DNA from: a virus | Virus record (IMG/VR): IMGVR_UViG_3300009466_000007 | Coordinates: 1 to 35,150 of that record | Length of the DNA stretch: 35,150 nucleotides | Reading direction: 5' to 3' (one strand) | Shown here: positions 15,901 through 23,138 of the stretch, one piece after another | Layout of the letters: each line of letters opens with the position of its first letter | Numbering within the stretch: the first letter of the stretch is position 1 | The notes under the pieces: generated by a model | Databases searched by the model: none | What the model was told of the DNA's origin: nothing | The model's input: only the letters and a program-made list of their open reading frames with translations | Position numbers and translations under genes: made by a program

Positions 15901-16658
15901 CCCCGTATCTTTACTTGACAAGAAGTTCTGGTTTTCAGATAAAGGGAACATATGATCCTCTCGTAGATCGTGGATTGGCAATTCCAATTAATTCAAATCA
16001 GTCTAGCAACTACAAGGTAATGGCTATGCAAGCAGCAATTAGATATGATCAAGATTTTTTCCCTTTTGCTCCAACACAAATTTTTGAAATAGAGAGTAAG
16101 AGTGGTAGATTAAAGATATTTATGGTTGCAAATCACCCAGAAGGGAAAAGAGCAAAAATCTATGCAGTAAATGCAAATACTGGTCAAATTGAAGACGGTA
16201 TTGGTTTTTATTGGAATGGCAATATTGTTAAAGAACCAAACATTACAGTCCGTGAATGGGGAATGTTAGGTATATCATTTTCAAGCCTATTAGATTTTTC
16301 TAACTACATTGGATCAATTAAGATTACTGGCCCCATACTAGTTAATTTAGTTTCTCACTATAAGTCTACAAATCTCCAAGAGATTCAAAACATTACAGAA
16401 CGTCCATGGTTTAAGGTAAAATACAACGGCCCTTTGATTCTAGATTGGGAATACTGGAACCCAGCGTACATATGGCAGGGGGTTTTGATTTTGTCAACAA
16501 CATCATATTATGGAGTAAACCCAGCAGACATCTATAAGAGTTATGCTGGAACAAACAAGTTTATAATTGACGACACAAGGCTATTTAGGTTAAACAACTA
16601 CCAATATTCTTTTGATACAGAGATATCTTGGCAGTCATCAACCGAAAATGCCATCTAG
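12966..16658 (+). CDS. Large LamG/ConA-like virion (tail or appendage) protein
   Basis: A 1230-aa protein. The N-terminus NLYAEKVFAEHPTVLWALDD (6-25) resembles the start of large minor-tail proteins of actinophages. About residues 265-420 form a LamG/concanavalin-type sandwich (YTLEMWMRINSD, then ITLKIGDNHSSH, HIRITNNAASLLINGEQVIS and DCVGIYPYQV). A second sandwich-like region is near 510-660 (YGVFKILSVPTSSQVLFRI; NIYKVGFSTERN). The remaining ~500 residues are Tyr/Asn/Asp-rich beta sequence without a recognised motif. A carbohydrate-binding or receptor-binding role is likely. It starts leaderless, is followed by the head operon, and uses AGA rather than CGT for Arg, so its codon use differs from the reductase and capsid genes. 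Confidence 0.75.
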   Translation: MSSPSNLYAEKVFAEHPTVLWALDDKANYISLISEPQRSVHSWEVVGGTASNFTETIDEPFVDSSVTKIVGDLTTEDFGEIVCVSDDIINFSELNSYMSTFSIGAYIYSISSYISSIEIGYEYYDTTTGSNVQKLKNYDTSIYNNWIFVSDTFDIPNENTTFRVVIKIRYVGGASSTNDYHFLVNGVSLGQWSEEFHSASLGVSKISLPISIPLTSAYVVEAKSYGLKETPGYYFVSNNALVAKNSGIPLVYGSGNTTILSENTNEPSLILPGYGFLNEDGKFKEYTLEMWMRINSDSSVKKRVCGPIKSEDGIYVDGPFITLKIGDNHSSHYVGEWTRPMLMHIRITNNAASLLINGEQVISLNFITDQLSFPNKYDEDGKDQDWIGFYAYEDVSPIEIDCVGIYPYQVPALVAKRRFVYGQGVDVPENINASYSGTSMFVDYAFADYTKNYSYPDLVKWSDASIDNLTTSSNYLSCPDYYLPELFFSNKTSEDFYNDSLLLPNEDNLYIKMRPSASWNETNGYILFDKLNVTNNEVKCFYGVFKILSVPTSSQVLFRIEDESTSNSFSIELKTNLEIEYKLKFGALEEVIYKTVTAIVGEEFTVGIDIYKFTENYGNNVRLFFGNRASLKMYVGGSKDLNKTFTGNIYKVGFSTERNYLSIAELFNDFGVPVDFEDVFETFGQYVDYDAGEYYGASSGFWNYVLDGGSPSQFSSVRLIDHIASYTLSPKKYFEKFALDIDIDGYWEDKVALRHFAQYVTDSKGNQQYDLDFLQFNINYPAPSKYTEQETSSDWNYQELQAEYQNPVQRNYDSLDNHLYTGYNDYEDLANRSIKSYKYDTSESFVKSYVTFQYLENTSTNAEGYFTTTELAPKNGIVNPIGNWINTKYEVVDGMLVYPPTGIDFNDLYVVLHLNFKVRGILNKPINIRSLQLASQAYNDSSANPIGTRFGVPVYPYKKSGVYYDYKGVNPYTIYKGTSPYLYLTRSSGFQIKGTYDPLVDRGLAIPINSNQSSNYKVMAMQAAIRYDQDFFPFAPTQIFEIESKSGRLKIFMVANHPEGKRAKIYAVNANTGQIEDGIGFYWNGNIVKEPNITVREWGMLGISFSSLLDFSNYIGSIKITGPILVNLVSHYKSTNLQEIQNITERPWFKVKYNGPLILDWEYWNPAYIWQGVLILSTTSYYGVNPADIYKSYAGTNKFIIDDTRLFRLNNYQYSFDTEISWQSSTENAI

Positions 16659-16660
16659 TG

Positions 16661-16669
16661 TGGTATACT
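16661..16669 (+). promoter_or_regulatory. Extended -10 promoter, leaderless start of the head operon
   Basis: TGGTATACT ends 7 bases before ATG 16677, and there is no SD. It directly follows the stop of the large virion protein gene and would drive the 16677 gene and the portal gene. Confidence 0.65.
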
Positions 16670-16676
16670 TATTAAC

Positions 16677-17081
16677 ATGAACATGCAAGATCCAAAGAAA
16701 AAGCGTAAGCCTCTGCCCAAAATGAAGGGGCAAGTGGGTGAATCCCGTGCAAAAATTATTGAAAAGCATTATGACTGGGGCCTATATGTATATAAAAAGG
16801 CTAATGGAAAATGGTTTACAGATGGAACAGGATCTGTTTTAAATATTGAATCCATGAAGGGCGATATTATGCAGATTTCCAAATTAAAGGAAGCAGCAAA
16901 ATATTATGGCGATGAAGGAGATGGAGAGTGTATCTTCGTTCCAGGATTAACCAGAATTTCAGAAGAAGAGTACTCTGAGCAAAAGCAAAGACTTGCTGAA
17001 GGATTAATTCCATCCATGAATGACCTTGGTGCAGTACAAGCAGCCAAGGACACTATTGCAAAATATGGAAGTGATGACTAA
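16677..17081 (+). CDS. Small basic/acidic protein upstream of the portal
   Basis: A 134-aa protein with a very basic N-terminus (PKKKRKPLPKMKG, 6-18), a central part with DWGLYVYKKANGKWFTDGTG, and an acidic, helical C-terminus. Its stop overlaps the portal start by one base (TAATG), which indicates translational coupling and suggests that its product is needed with the portal. I do not recognise the family. It is too small for a large terminase and lacks Walker motifs. It might be a packaging-related accessory or a portal-assembly partner. The first of two in-frame ATGs is preferred because it is the one aligned with the leaderless promoter. Confidence 0.6.
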   Translation: MNMQDPKKKRKPLPKMKGQVGESRAKIIEKHYDWGLYVYKKANGKWFTDGTGSVLNIESMKGDIMQISKLKEAAKYYGDEGDGECIFVPGLTRISEEEYSEQKQRLAEGLIPSMNDLGAVQAAKDTIAKYGSDD

Positions 17082-18688
17082 TGAGTGAAGATAAAGACTT
17101 TGTTGTGAGAGCAAAGACTGACAGCCTTTTGCCAGAAGATGATACGTTTACAAAACAGGATCCGTTTAATCAAACATGGGATGTTGTTAAAGATTTGCAG
17201 GGGCTAGATAATAATTTTAAGAGAAGAACTTCTAGACTAGTAAAAGCAGAAGCAACACAGTCATATATTGATAGTTCAAGAGCAGAAAGCGTTGGAGTTA
17301 ACGGGGCAAGATCTAAAGAGATTAATTCTGGAACAGTATACAGAAATGCTTATGGTTTGTTTGACGTAATCACACCACCATGGAATCTATACGAACTTGC
17401 AAGTTTTTATGACACATCTTTTGCTAACCATGCAGCAATTGATGCCAAGGTAGAAAACATTGTTGGTCTTGGGTACGAATTCAAGGTTTCAAAGAGAACT
17501 ATGCTAAAGTTAGAGTCTTCTGAGCCAAAGACTGCAGAGAATGCAAGAAAGAGAATTGAAAGAGCCAAAATTGAATTGACAGACTGGCTTGAGTCATTAA
17601 ATGATGAAGACTCATTTACAACAACAATGGAAAAGGTTTTTACTGACTTACAGTCAACAGGAAATGGCTACCTTGAAATTGGACGAACAGTTCGTGGAGA
17701 GATTGGATATGTTGGGCACATCCCATCAACAACAATGCGTGTTCGCAGACTCCGTGACGGTTTTGTTCAGGTCATTGGAAATAAGGTTGTTTATTTCCGT
17801 AATTTCGGAGCAAGCAATCCAAACCCACTTGGAACAGATCCAAGACCAAACGAGATCATTCATTTTAAAGAATACTCACCACTAAATACTTTTTACGGAG
17901 TGCCAGATATTATGTCTGCAATCGGTTCGTTGCACGGAGATCAACTTGCATCTCAATACAACATCGATTACTTCCAGAACAAGGCAACACCAAGATATGT
18001 TGTAACCTTGAAGGGTGCAAAACTGTCTGCTGAAGCAGAAGATAAAATGTTTAGATTCTTACAGACAGGGCTTAAGGGGCAGAATCACAGAACCCTATAT
18101 ATTCCACTTCCTGGAGACTCAGATACAAACAAAGTAGAGTTTAAGATGGACCCAGTAGAAAATGGAGTCCAAGAAGCATCATTTAAAGAGTACAGAAAGC
18201 AAAACCGTGATGACATTCTTGTTGCACACCAAGTTCCACTTTCTAAGATTGGTGGTTCTGATTCGTCAGCAATTGCTGCTGCACTTTCTCAGGATCGTAC
18301 ATTTAAAGAACAGGTGGCTAGACCAGCACAAAGAAATCTTGAAAAAATGATCAATAAAATCATAAAAGAAAAGACCGACATTCTTGAATTTAAGTTTAAT
18401 GAGTTAACTCTTACTGATGAAATTGCTCAGTCACAAATTATTGAAAGACTTGTAAAGACACAGGTTATGCTACCAAATGAAGGCAGAGAACTATTGGGAC
18501 TGCCACAAATTGAGGGTGGCAACGAGCCTTTTGATCCAAAGCCTCAAGATACAGCAAATGATAATGCTAATCGGGCACGGGATACCGAAAGAACCAATAA
18601 CCAGTCTGATGGACCAGCCACTGTAAGTGGTAGGAACCCAAAAGGCGAAGGCAGAAAATTTGACTACATGACCGAAATGTCCGAATAG
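17081..18688 (+). CDS. Phage portal protein (HK97-type, PF04860)
   Basis: A 535-aa portal that would form the dodecameric DNA gate at one capsid vertex and the docking site for terminase and head-tail connectors. Diagnostic segments are SFANHAAIDAKVENIVGLGY (about 110-129), GNGYLEIGRT, VGHIPSTTMRVRRLRDG and NEIIHFKEYSPLNTFYGVP. These are followed by GSLHGDQLASQYNIDYFQN, and by DILVAHQVPLSKIGG with the stem/crown helices after it. The C-terminal ~60 residues are Asn/Asp-rich and probably disordered. It is preceded by a one-base overlap and followed by a promoter for the protease. No terminase gene is seen upstream, which is unusual. Confidence 0.92.
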   Translation: MSEDKDFVVRAKTDSLLPEDDTFTKQDPFNQTWDVVKDLQGLDNNFKRRTSRLVKAEATQSYIDSSRAESVGVNGARSKEINSGTVYRNAYGLFDVITPPWNLYELASFYDTSFANHAAIDAKVENIVGLGYEFKVSKRTMLKLESSEPKTAENARKRIERAKIELTDWLESLNDEDSFTTTMEKVFTDLQSTGNGYLEIGRTVRGEIGYVGHIPSTTMRVRRLRDGFVQVIGNKVVYFRNFGASNPNPLGTDPRPNEIIHFKEYSPLNTFYGVPDIMSAIGSLHGDQLASQYNIDYFQNKATPRYVVTLKGAKLSAEAEDKMFRFLQTGLKGQNHRTLYIPLPGDSDTNKVEFKMDPVENGVQEASFKEYRKQNRDDILVAHQVPLSKIGGSDSSAIAAALSQDRTFKEQVARPAQRNLEKMINKIIKEKTDILEFKFNELTLTDEIAQSQIIERLVKTQVMLPNEGRELLGLPQIEGGNEPFDPKPQDTANDNANRARDTERTNNQSDGPATVSGRNPKGEGRKFDYMTEMSE

Positions 18689-18711
18689 TGATATATCAAT
18701 AAAAAAGGGTA

Positions 18712-18722
18712 TATAATATAAT
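18712..18722 (+). promoter_or_regulatory. -10 promoter for the protease-scaffold-capsid operon
   Basis: Two overlapping TATAAT hexamers (18712-18717 and 18717-18722) lie 9 and 4 bases before ATG 18727. No SD is present, so the mRNA should be leaderless or nearly so. Confidence 0.6.
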
Positions 18723-18726
18723 AACC

Positions 18727-20043
18727 ATGACTATCTCTAAAGCACATTGGAATACAGATGGCGATAACGTTCGTTTATCTATGCCACTTACAAAAGTCGA
18801 CAAAGAAAGACGTATTGTTTCTGGCTTTGCATCATTAGATAATGTTGATAAGCAAGATGATATAGTTACTTCAGAAGCATCACTAGATGCATTTGCAAGA
18901 TTCCGTGGAAACATTAGAGAGATGCACCAGCCATCAGCAGTTGGAAAAATGGTTTCCTTTAAAGAAGACAAGTATTTTGATCCAGAGACAAAGAAGTTCT
19001 ACAAGGGCGTGTTTGTTTCTGCATATATTTCCAAGGGCGCACAGGATGCATGGGAAAAAGTTATTGATGGAACATACACTGGTTTTTCAATCGGCGGAAG
19101 AATGAATAAGTGGGATGATGCTTATGATGAAAAATCAGATAAAACAATTAGAGTTATTAAGGAATATGATTTGGTAGAGTTGAGTCTTGTAGATTCCCCT
19201 GCTAATCAATTTGCAAACATCGTATCTGTTGAAAAAGTAGATGGAGTAGATGTTATTAAAGGCGACGAGACAGTCCTAGAAAATGTTTTTTATGATAAAG
19301 AATCTGGAATAGTAATTGCATCAGAGAATGAGTCAGAAGTTAGTCCCGTTACAGGTGAGCAGATGACAAATATAGGATTCGTCGAAAAAACGGATAATGA
19401 AAAAGTAACAATGATAAAATTCTTAGTTGATAGTGCTAAAGGCATTAATACTTCTAAGATTAACAAGGAGGTAAAACCTATGACAGAAAACACAGAAACA
19501 GTTGCAGAAGTTATTGAAACAGAAGCACCAGTAGAAGTAGAAAAGTCAGAGGTCGCTCCAGAGGTTGATGCCGTTGTTGAAACACCTGCAGAAGATATTA
19601 CTAAGGCTGATGAAGCAGTAGTAGTTGAAGAGGTTGCAAAGTCTGAAGAGACAAAAGCAGTTGAAGCAGTTGAAGAAACAGCAGAGGTATCTAAATCAGA
19701 TGAAACAATTGTTGATTCAGTTGAAGAAATCAAGAATACTCTAGAATCAGCCTTTAGCGATCTAGTTTCAACAGTAAAGTCTTTGCAGGCAGAAGTAGAA
19801 ATGCTTAAGTCTTCTAAAGTAGATGTTGAAACAGCGAAACAATCATTTGAAGCAGTTGCAAAAGATATTGCATCAGTTTCAAGTGGATTCAATGAATTTG
19901 GTAAGCGTGTGGAACTTGTAGAGCAAGACACTGCTTTCCGAAAGTCTGGCGATCTCGGCGAGATAGTACAGAATCAGCCTGAAACGGTTGAAAAATCCCT
20001 ATGGGGCGGTAGTTTCCTCAAAACAGCCGACTTATTTAATTAA
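18727..20043 (+). CDS. Prohead protease fused to scaffold domain
   Basis: A 438-aa protein. Residues 1-170 are an HK97/XkdF-like prohead serine protease. The segment RRIVSGFASLDNVDKQDDIV opens the fold, the likely catalytic His is H67 (REMHQPSAVGKM), the likely nucleophile is S121 (YTGFSIGG), and LVELSLVDSPANQFANI is the family's closing motif. From about 250 the protein becomes a very acidic, Glu/Val/Ala-rich, then coiled-coil sequence (QAEVEMLKSSKVDVETAKQS) typical of scaffolds. The scaffold part also has its own SD and ATG at 19480, in frame. The protease should cut scaffold and capsid N-termini during maturation. The major capsid gene follows 35 bases later. Confidence 0.85.
   Translation: MTISKAHWNTDGDNVRLSMPLTKVDKERRIVSGFASLDNVDKQDDIVTSEASLDAFARFRGNIREMHQPSAVGKMVSFKEDKYFDPETKKFYKGVFVSAYISKGAQDAWEKVIDGTYTGFSIGGRMNKWDDAYDEKSDKTIRVIKEYDLVELSLVDSPANQFANIVSVEKVDGVDVIKGDETVLENVFYDKESGIVIASENESEVSPVTGEQMTNIGFVEKTDNEKVTMIKFLVDSAKGINTSKINKEVKPMTENTETVAEVIETEAPVEVEKSEVAPEVDAVVETPAEDITKADEAVVVEEVAKSEETKAVEAVEETAEVSKSDETIVDSVEEIKNTLESAFSDLVSTVKSLQAEVEMLKSSKVDVETAKQSFEAVAKDIASVSSGFNEFGKRVELVEQDTAFRKSGDLGEIVQNQPETVEKSLWGGSFLKTADLFN
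19465..19472 (+). promoter_or_regulatory. Internal Shine-Dalgarno for a nested scaffold protein
   Basis: AAGGAGGT lies inside the protease gene, 7 bases before an in-frame ATG at 19480. This is as strong as the SD of the capsid gene, while the protease gene itself has none. It is placed exactly at the junction between protease and acidic scaffold. Confidence 0.8.
19480..20043 (+). CDS. Nested scaffolding protein (internal in-frame start)
   Basis: A 187-aa product in the same frame as the protease, starting at M252 of the longer protein. It begins MTENTETVAEV, is extremely acidic over its first ~85 residues, continues as a coiled coil, and ends SLWGGSFLKTADLFN. A perfect SD 7 bases upstream supports a separate start. 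Lambda uses the same plan: scaffold Nu3 is made from an internal start in protease gene C (established knowledge). The expected outcome is many free scaffold copies and few protease-scaffold copies, the latter targeted into the prohead by the shared domain. The role is inferred from composition and position; the start signal is directly visible. Confidence 0.75.
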   Translation: MTENTETVAEVIETEAPVEVEKSEVAPEVDAVVETPAEDITKADEAVVVEEVAKSEETKAVEAVEETAEVSKSDETIVDSVEEIKNTLESAFSDLVSTVKSLQAEVEMLKSSKVDVETAKQSFEAVAKDIASVSSGFNEFGKRVELVEQDTAFRKSGDLGEIVQNQPETVEKSLWGGSFLKTADLFN

Positions 20044-20078
20044 AAAAACAATAAGTAAAAATCACAGGAGGTGACAAT

Positions 20079-21224
20079 ATGTCGGAACAAAATATAGAAA
20101 AGAACCAGCCTGGAACTTCAGGTCAACTTGGTGGAACAGCACCAGGTCTGTATCAGGGACAAGGTGCATTCGCATCTGGATCTGAAGCAGGTTCAAACGT
20201 ACCAGGTAACTACACCGATGGTGGTGTCTTGGGTAATATCCCAGTCGCTAACCTAGGAGTTACAGATGGACCAAACGCAGTAAACCCTTCAGGTGAGGCT
20301 GGATCAGGTATCCTACGCCCAGAGCAAGCACGTCGTTTTATTGACTACGTGTGGGATGCTACCATTCTCGCCCAAGATGGCCGTCGTGTTACTATGAGAG
20401 CCAATACAATGGAACTCGAAAAGGTAAACGTCGGAGAGCGTGTAATTCGTGCAGCAGCGCAAGCAGTTGGAGATTACACAAACGCAGGAGCAACATTCTC
20501 AAAGGTTGAATTGACTACAAAGAAGATTCGTCTTGACTGGGAAGTTTCTGCAGAAGCACTAGAAGATAACATCGAAGGTGCAGCACTAGAAGATCACATT
20601 GTCCGTTTGATGACAAATGCTTTCGGTAACGATATCGAAGACCTTGCAATCAATGGCGATGGCGCAACAGGCAACTTCTTGTCAATCATGAATGGTTTCG
20701 TAAACCATGTCAAGACTGACGGAGATGCTCACGAAGCAGTAGTTACAGTTACAAATGATAACTGGACAACTGATGCAATGCAGAAGATCATTCTTGCAAT
20801 GCCACGTAAGTACCGTGCAATCAAGTCTAACTTGAAGTTCTACGCAGGAACAGATGCATTCCAGGGAATCGTTAAGAATAACGGTACACTTGCAGATGCA
20901 GTTGCTGAAGCATTCGCTTCACAGGCTGGTGGAACACCAACAAACCGTCAGGCATACCTTGATGGTGGAGCACAGACATTCGGTGGAGCACGTACAACAC
21001 GTGTTCTCGGAATTGACGTACAGGAAGTTCCTTACTACCCTGCAGGATATGTCGACTTGACATTCCCACAGAACCGTGTATGGGGATTCCAGCGTGACAT
21101 CACTGTAAACCGTGAATACAAGCCAAAGAAGGACACTGTAGAATACACAGTCTTCGTTCGCTTCGGTATTCAATGGGAAGAGCAGGATGCAATCGCATTC
21201 GCTGATGCTGCAGCAGATGCATAA
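20079..21224 (+). CDS. Major capsid protein (HK97 fold)
   Basis: A 381-aa protein that builds the icosahedral shell. The Gly/Pro/Asn-rich N-terminus (1-75) is likely a flexible or protease-removed arm. The HK97-type core follows: RPEQARRFIDYVWDATILAQ (80-99), an E-loop-like hairpin, then TKKIRLDWEVSAEALEDNIE and LMTNAFGNDIEDLAINGDG. The A-domain contains KYRAIKSNLKFYAGTDAFQG, and the C-terminus ends with RFGIQWEEQDAIAFADAAAD. It has the best SD in the region (AGGAGGTGA, 20066-20074). Nearly every Arg is CGT/CGC with a single AGA, unlike the flanking genes, as expected for the most abundant protein. It is followed by a strong hairpin. Confidence 0.92.
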   Translation: MSEQNIEKNQPGTSGQLGGTAPGLYQGQGAFASGSEAGSNVPGNYTDGGVLGNIPVANLGVTDGPNAVNPSGEAGSGILRPEQARRFIDYVWDATILAQDGRRVTMRANTMELEKVNVGERVIRAAAQAVGDYTNAGATFSKVELTTKKIRLDWEVSAEALEDNIEGAALEDHIVRLMTNAFGNDIEDLAINGDGATGNFLSIMNGFVNHVKTDGDAHEAVVTVTNDNWTTDAMQKIILAMPRKYRAIKSNLKFYAGTDAFQGIVKNNGTLADAVAEAFASQAGGTPTNRQAYLDGGAQTFGGARTTRVLGIDVQEVPYYPAGYVDLTFPQNRVWGFQRDITVNREYKPKKDTVEYTVFVRFGIQWEEQDAIAFADAAADA

Positions 21225-21245
21225 TCTGTAAACAGTACACTTTAG

Positions 21246-21277
21246 GGGGAGTAGGAGTTAACGCTCCTGCTCCCCTT
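21246..21277 (+). terminator. Stem-loop terminator after the major capsid gene
   Basis: GGGGAGTAGGAG pairs with CTCCTGCTCCCC (12 bp with one G-T pair, loop TTAACG). It is followed by TTATCACTT, a weak T-tract, so termination may be partial. It may also protect the capsid mRNA 3' end. Confidence 0.75.
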
Positions 21278-21283
21278 ATCACT

Positions 21284-21297
21284 TATAATGATATAAT
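21284..21297 (+). promoter_or_regulatory. Tandem -10 boxes of the connector operon
   Basis: TATAAT at 21284 and the extended TGATATAAT at 21289-21297 lie just behind the capsid terminator. AGGAGG (21305-21310) then provides the SD for ATG 21316, so the leader is about 12 bases. Confidence 0.6.
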
Positions 21298-21315
21298 ACT
21301 AATCAGGAGGAAAAC

Positions 21316-21771
21316 ATGGAAAATTTTAATTATAATCCTGCAGAAGAAATTGTAGAACCAATCGTTGTTGAAGAAGCACCAGTAGTTGAAGAAATTGCTA
21401 TTGCTGAAGAAGCACCAGTTGAGGAAGCAGTAGAGCCTGCAAAGGAAGAAGCAAAGGCTGAAGAGCCAGAAGCAATCACTATACCTTCACACGAGTCAGA
21501 GCCAGAAGAGCAAGCACTTGGCGCAGTAGCAAATGGAGTTATCGGTGCATCATTTGCACCAAAGGCACCAAAGAAAAAGGCACAGCCAAAGCCTGAAAAG
21601 GACGCAAAGACCGTTGCAATCAAGTCTACCAAGAATGTTTCTTGGGTCGGAGTTGGCAAGGTATCAAAGGGAATCAACATCGTTTCACAGAGCGAAGCCG
21701 ATCAATGGCTAACTCGTGATCACATCACACTAGTTACACCAGAACAAGTTAAGTCGGAGTTTGGTAACTAA
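21316..21771 (+). CDS. Capsid-associated acidic protein with conserved C-terminal domain
   Basis: A 151-aa protein. Residues 1-65 are Glu/Ala/Pro/Val-rich and strongly acidic. Residues 75-100 are a basic Lys/Pro/Ala linker (PKAPKKKAQPKPEKDAK). The last ~48 residues form a compact domain (STKNVSWVGVGKVSKGINIV, then ADQWLTRDHITLVTPEQV). The C-terminal pattern (RNVxWxGVGxLxxGxNxVxxxxAxxWLxRxHxRxxTPE) recurs in proteins encoded next to major capsid genes of actinophage-type viruses. A head-decoration or head-tail joining role is plausible but unproven. It has a strong SD (AGGAGG) and is the first gene of the connector operon. Confidence 0.65.
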   Translation: MENFNYNPAEEIVEPIVVEEAPVVEEIAIAEEAPVEEAVEPAKEEAKAEEPEAITIPSHESEPEEQALGAVANGVIGASFAPKAPKKKAQPKPEKDAKTVAIKSTKNVSWVGVGKVSKGINIVSQSEADQWLTRDHITLVTPEQVKSEFGN

Positions 21772-21774
21772 CAA

Positions 21775-22692
21775 ATGGAGATATTGAGGGTTCCGCCATA
21801 TGATACTGTTGCAGTAAACTTTGTTGTGCCATCAGGCTACGATGAAGTAGACATGTATGCAAGAGTAACAGATATGGCGGACCTTTCAGTAGAAGTTTTA
21901 GAGTTTTTAGAATCTTCAACAGGAGAAACTATACAGATATCTCTTCCAGGAAGATACGATAATAACTATAGAGTAGAAATTTTTGTAATTAACGACGGCA
22001 TAGAAGATGTAATATACGAAGAGTTTTATGAGTTAATTAGACCATACATAGATCCAAATACACTAGGCACAACTGCATCTGAAATTGCAGAGTACACAAT
22101 TTTAGAATTAGTGGCACGATCAATCATTGACACATTTGTGCCAGAAGGATTTTATAACAAAAAGGTAACAGTAGTTGGAACTGGAAATGGATCAGATTAT
22201 TTTCCTCTATGGGAAAAGGTTTACAGAGTTTTCAAAGTATATGAGAATAATGAACTAGTCTATGACAGATCGACTCCAGATACAAACGAGAACGACTATA
22301 TAATAACAGCAGACAAAACTGCAATTCAAAGAGTTTACTCTGGACAAATGAACAGATACGAATCAACTGTTCCAAATCTTCCAATCGGAAGAGGAGACCT
22401 TGGCTATTATGGGTATGAGGGTGTTGCATTTCCTCAAGGATACGACTACACATTCGTTGTTGATTATGGATATATAACAGTTCCAGCAGATATAGAGTAT
22501 GCAGAGAAACTTCTGATTGAAGATTTAAAGTGTGGAAAGTTAGACTACTACAAGAGATATGTAACTGCCTATAATACTGATCAGTTTAGAATTCAGTTTG
22601 ACAAAACAATGTTCAACGGTACTGGTAACTTCTTGGTAGATAAGATACTGGAGAAGTACGTTAAAACTATTACCAAGCCAGGGATAATTTAA
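21775..22692 (+). CDS. Head-tail connector (adaptor) protein
   Basis: A 305-aa protein starting 3 bases after the preceding stop. The first ~95 residues are a beta domain (VDMYARVTDMADLSVEVLEF; YRVEIFVINDGIEDVIY). The remainder has the adaptor pattern seen in this genome position: PYIDPNTLGTTASEIAEYTI, then LVARSIIDTFVPEGFYNKK, a central beta stretch, and EYAEKLLIEDLKCGKLDYYK near the end. Position directly after the capsid-associated gene and before a short chain of overlapping small genes fits the gp6/gp15-type adaptor that binds the portal. The fusion with an N-terminal beta domain makes it longer than the usual 100-200 aa. Its stop overlaps the next start by one base. Confidence 0.6.
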   Translation: MEILRVPPYDTVAVNFVVPSGYDEVDMYARVTDMADLSVEVLEFLESSTGETIQISLPGRYDNNYRVEIFVINDGIEDVIYEEFYELIRPYIDPNTLGTTASEIAEYTILELVARSIIDTFVPEGFYNKKVTVVGTGNGSDYFPLWEKVYRVFKVYENNELVYDRSTPDTNENDYIITADKTAIQRVYSGQMNRYESTVPNLPIGRGDLGYYGYEGVAFPQGYDYTFVVDYGYITVPADIEYAEKLLIEDLKCGKLDYYKRYVTAYNTDQFRIQFDKTMFNGTGNFLVDKILEKYVKTITKPGII

Positions 22693-23138
22693 TGATATGC
22701 GAACAGCCAGACTTTATATTCCCAATGCAGGCAGACATCTACTATCCAATAGTTGAGCAGGGAACTTATGGCAATGTTAAAAAAACTTGGATTCTAGATA
22801 AAACAATTGCTGCTAACTTTAATGCTGCAGGTAGTGCTAATAAAGAAGAGATTACTCCAAACGTCAACATAACACAAAAGACATCATTAATTGGGAGAGC
22901 AAGAACAGATATTAGAATCTCAAGCCTAGATGCTCCACACTCAATAACTAACATTATATTAACAAACATTCGTGACAAGAATTGTAACGAGATTTATATG
23001 GAGACATCTGGTCCACGTGCAGGAAAGTCTACTATTTTTGAAGTGGCAACCCAAGAACCATATGTTGGTCCATTCGGCGGTATAGAATATTATAATTTAG
23101 TAATACGTCGATCAGAAAACCAGGCGGTAGACGTATGA
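22692..23138 (+). CDS. Probable head-closure (stopper) protein
   Basis: A 148-aa beta-rich protein overlapping the adaptor gene by one base and the next gene by four bases (ATGA). It begins MICEQPDFIFPMQADIYYPI and carries VEQGTYGNVKKTWILDKTIA, a pattern like head-closure proteins of the SPP1 gp16/HK97 gp7 type ('x-ADIYxxxxxQDxYGxxxKxW'). It then has ISSLDAPHSITNIILTNIRD and a C-terminal GGIEYYNLVIRRSENQ. It should seal the portal channel after packaging. The call rests on pattern and gene order. Confidence 0.6.
   Translation: MICEQPDFIFPMQADIYYPIVEQGTYGNVKKTWILDKTIAANFNAAGSANKEEITPNVNITQKTSLIGRARTDIRISSLDAPHSITNIILTNIRDKNCNEIYMETSGPRAGKSTIFEVATQEPYVGPFGGIEYYNLVIRRSENQAVDV

Noticed and set aside
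16677-17081. A terminase subunit upstream of the portal
   Set aside because: The protein has no Walker A/B or nuclease motif and is far too short for a large terminase. A small-terminase role cannot be supported from sequence.
19290-19931. A 213-residue minus-strand ORF opposite the scaffold
   Set aside because: It is Ser/Thr-rich only because it mirrors the Glu/Val/Ala codons of the scaffold region, has no SD, and lies fully inside a well-supported gene.
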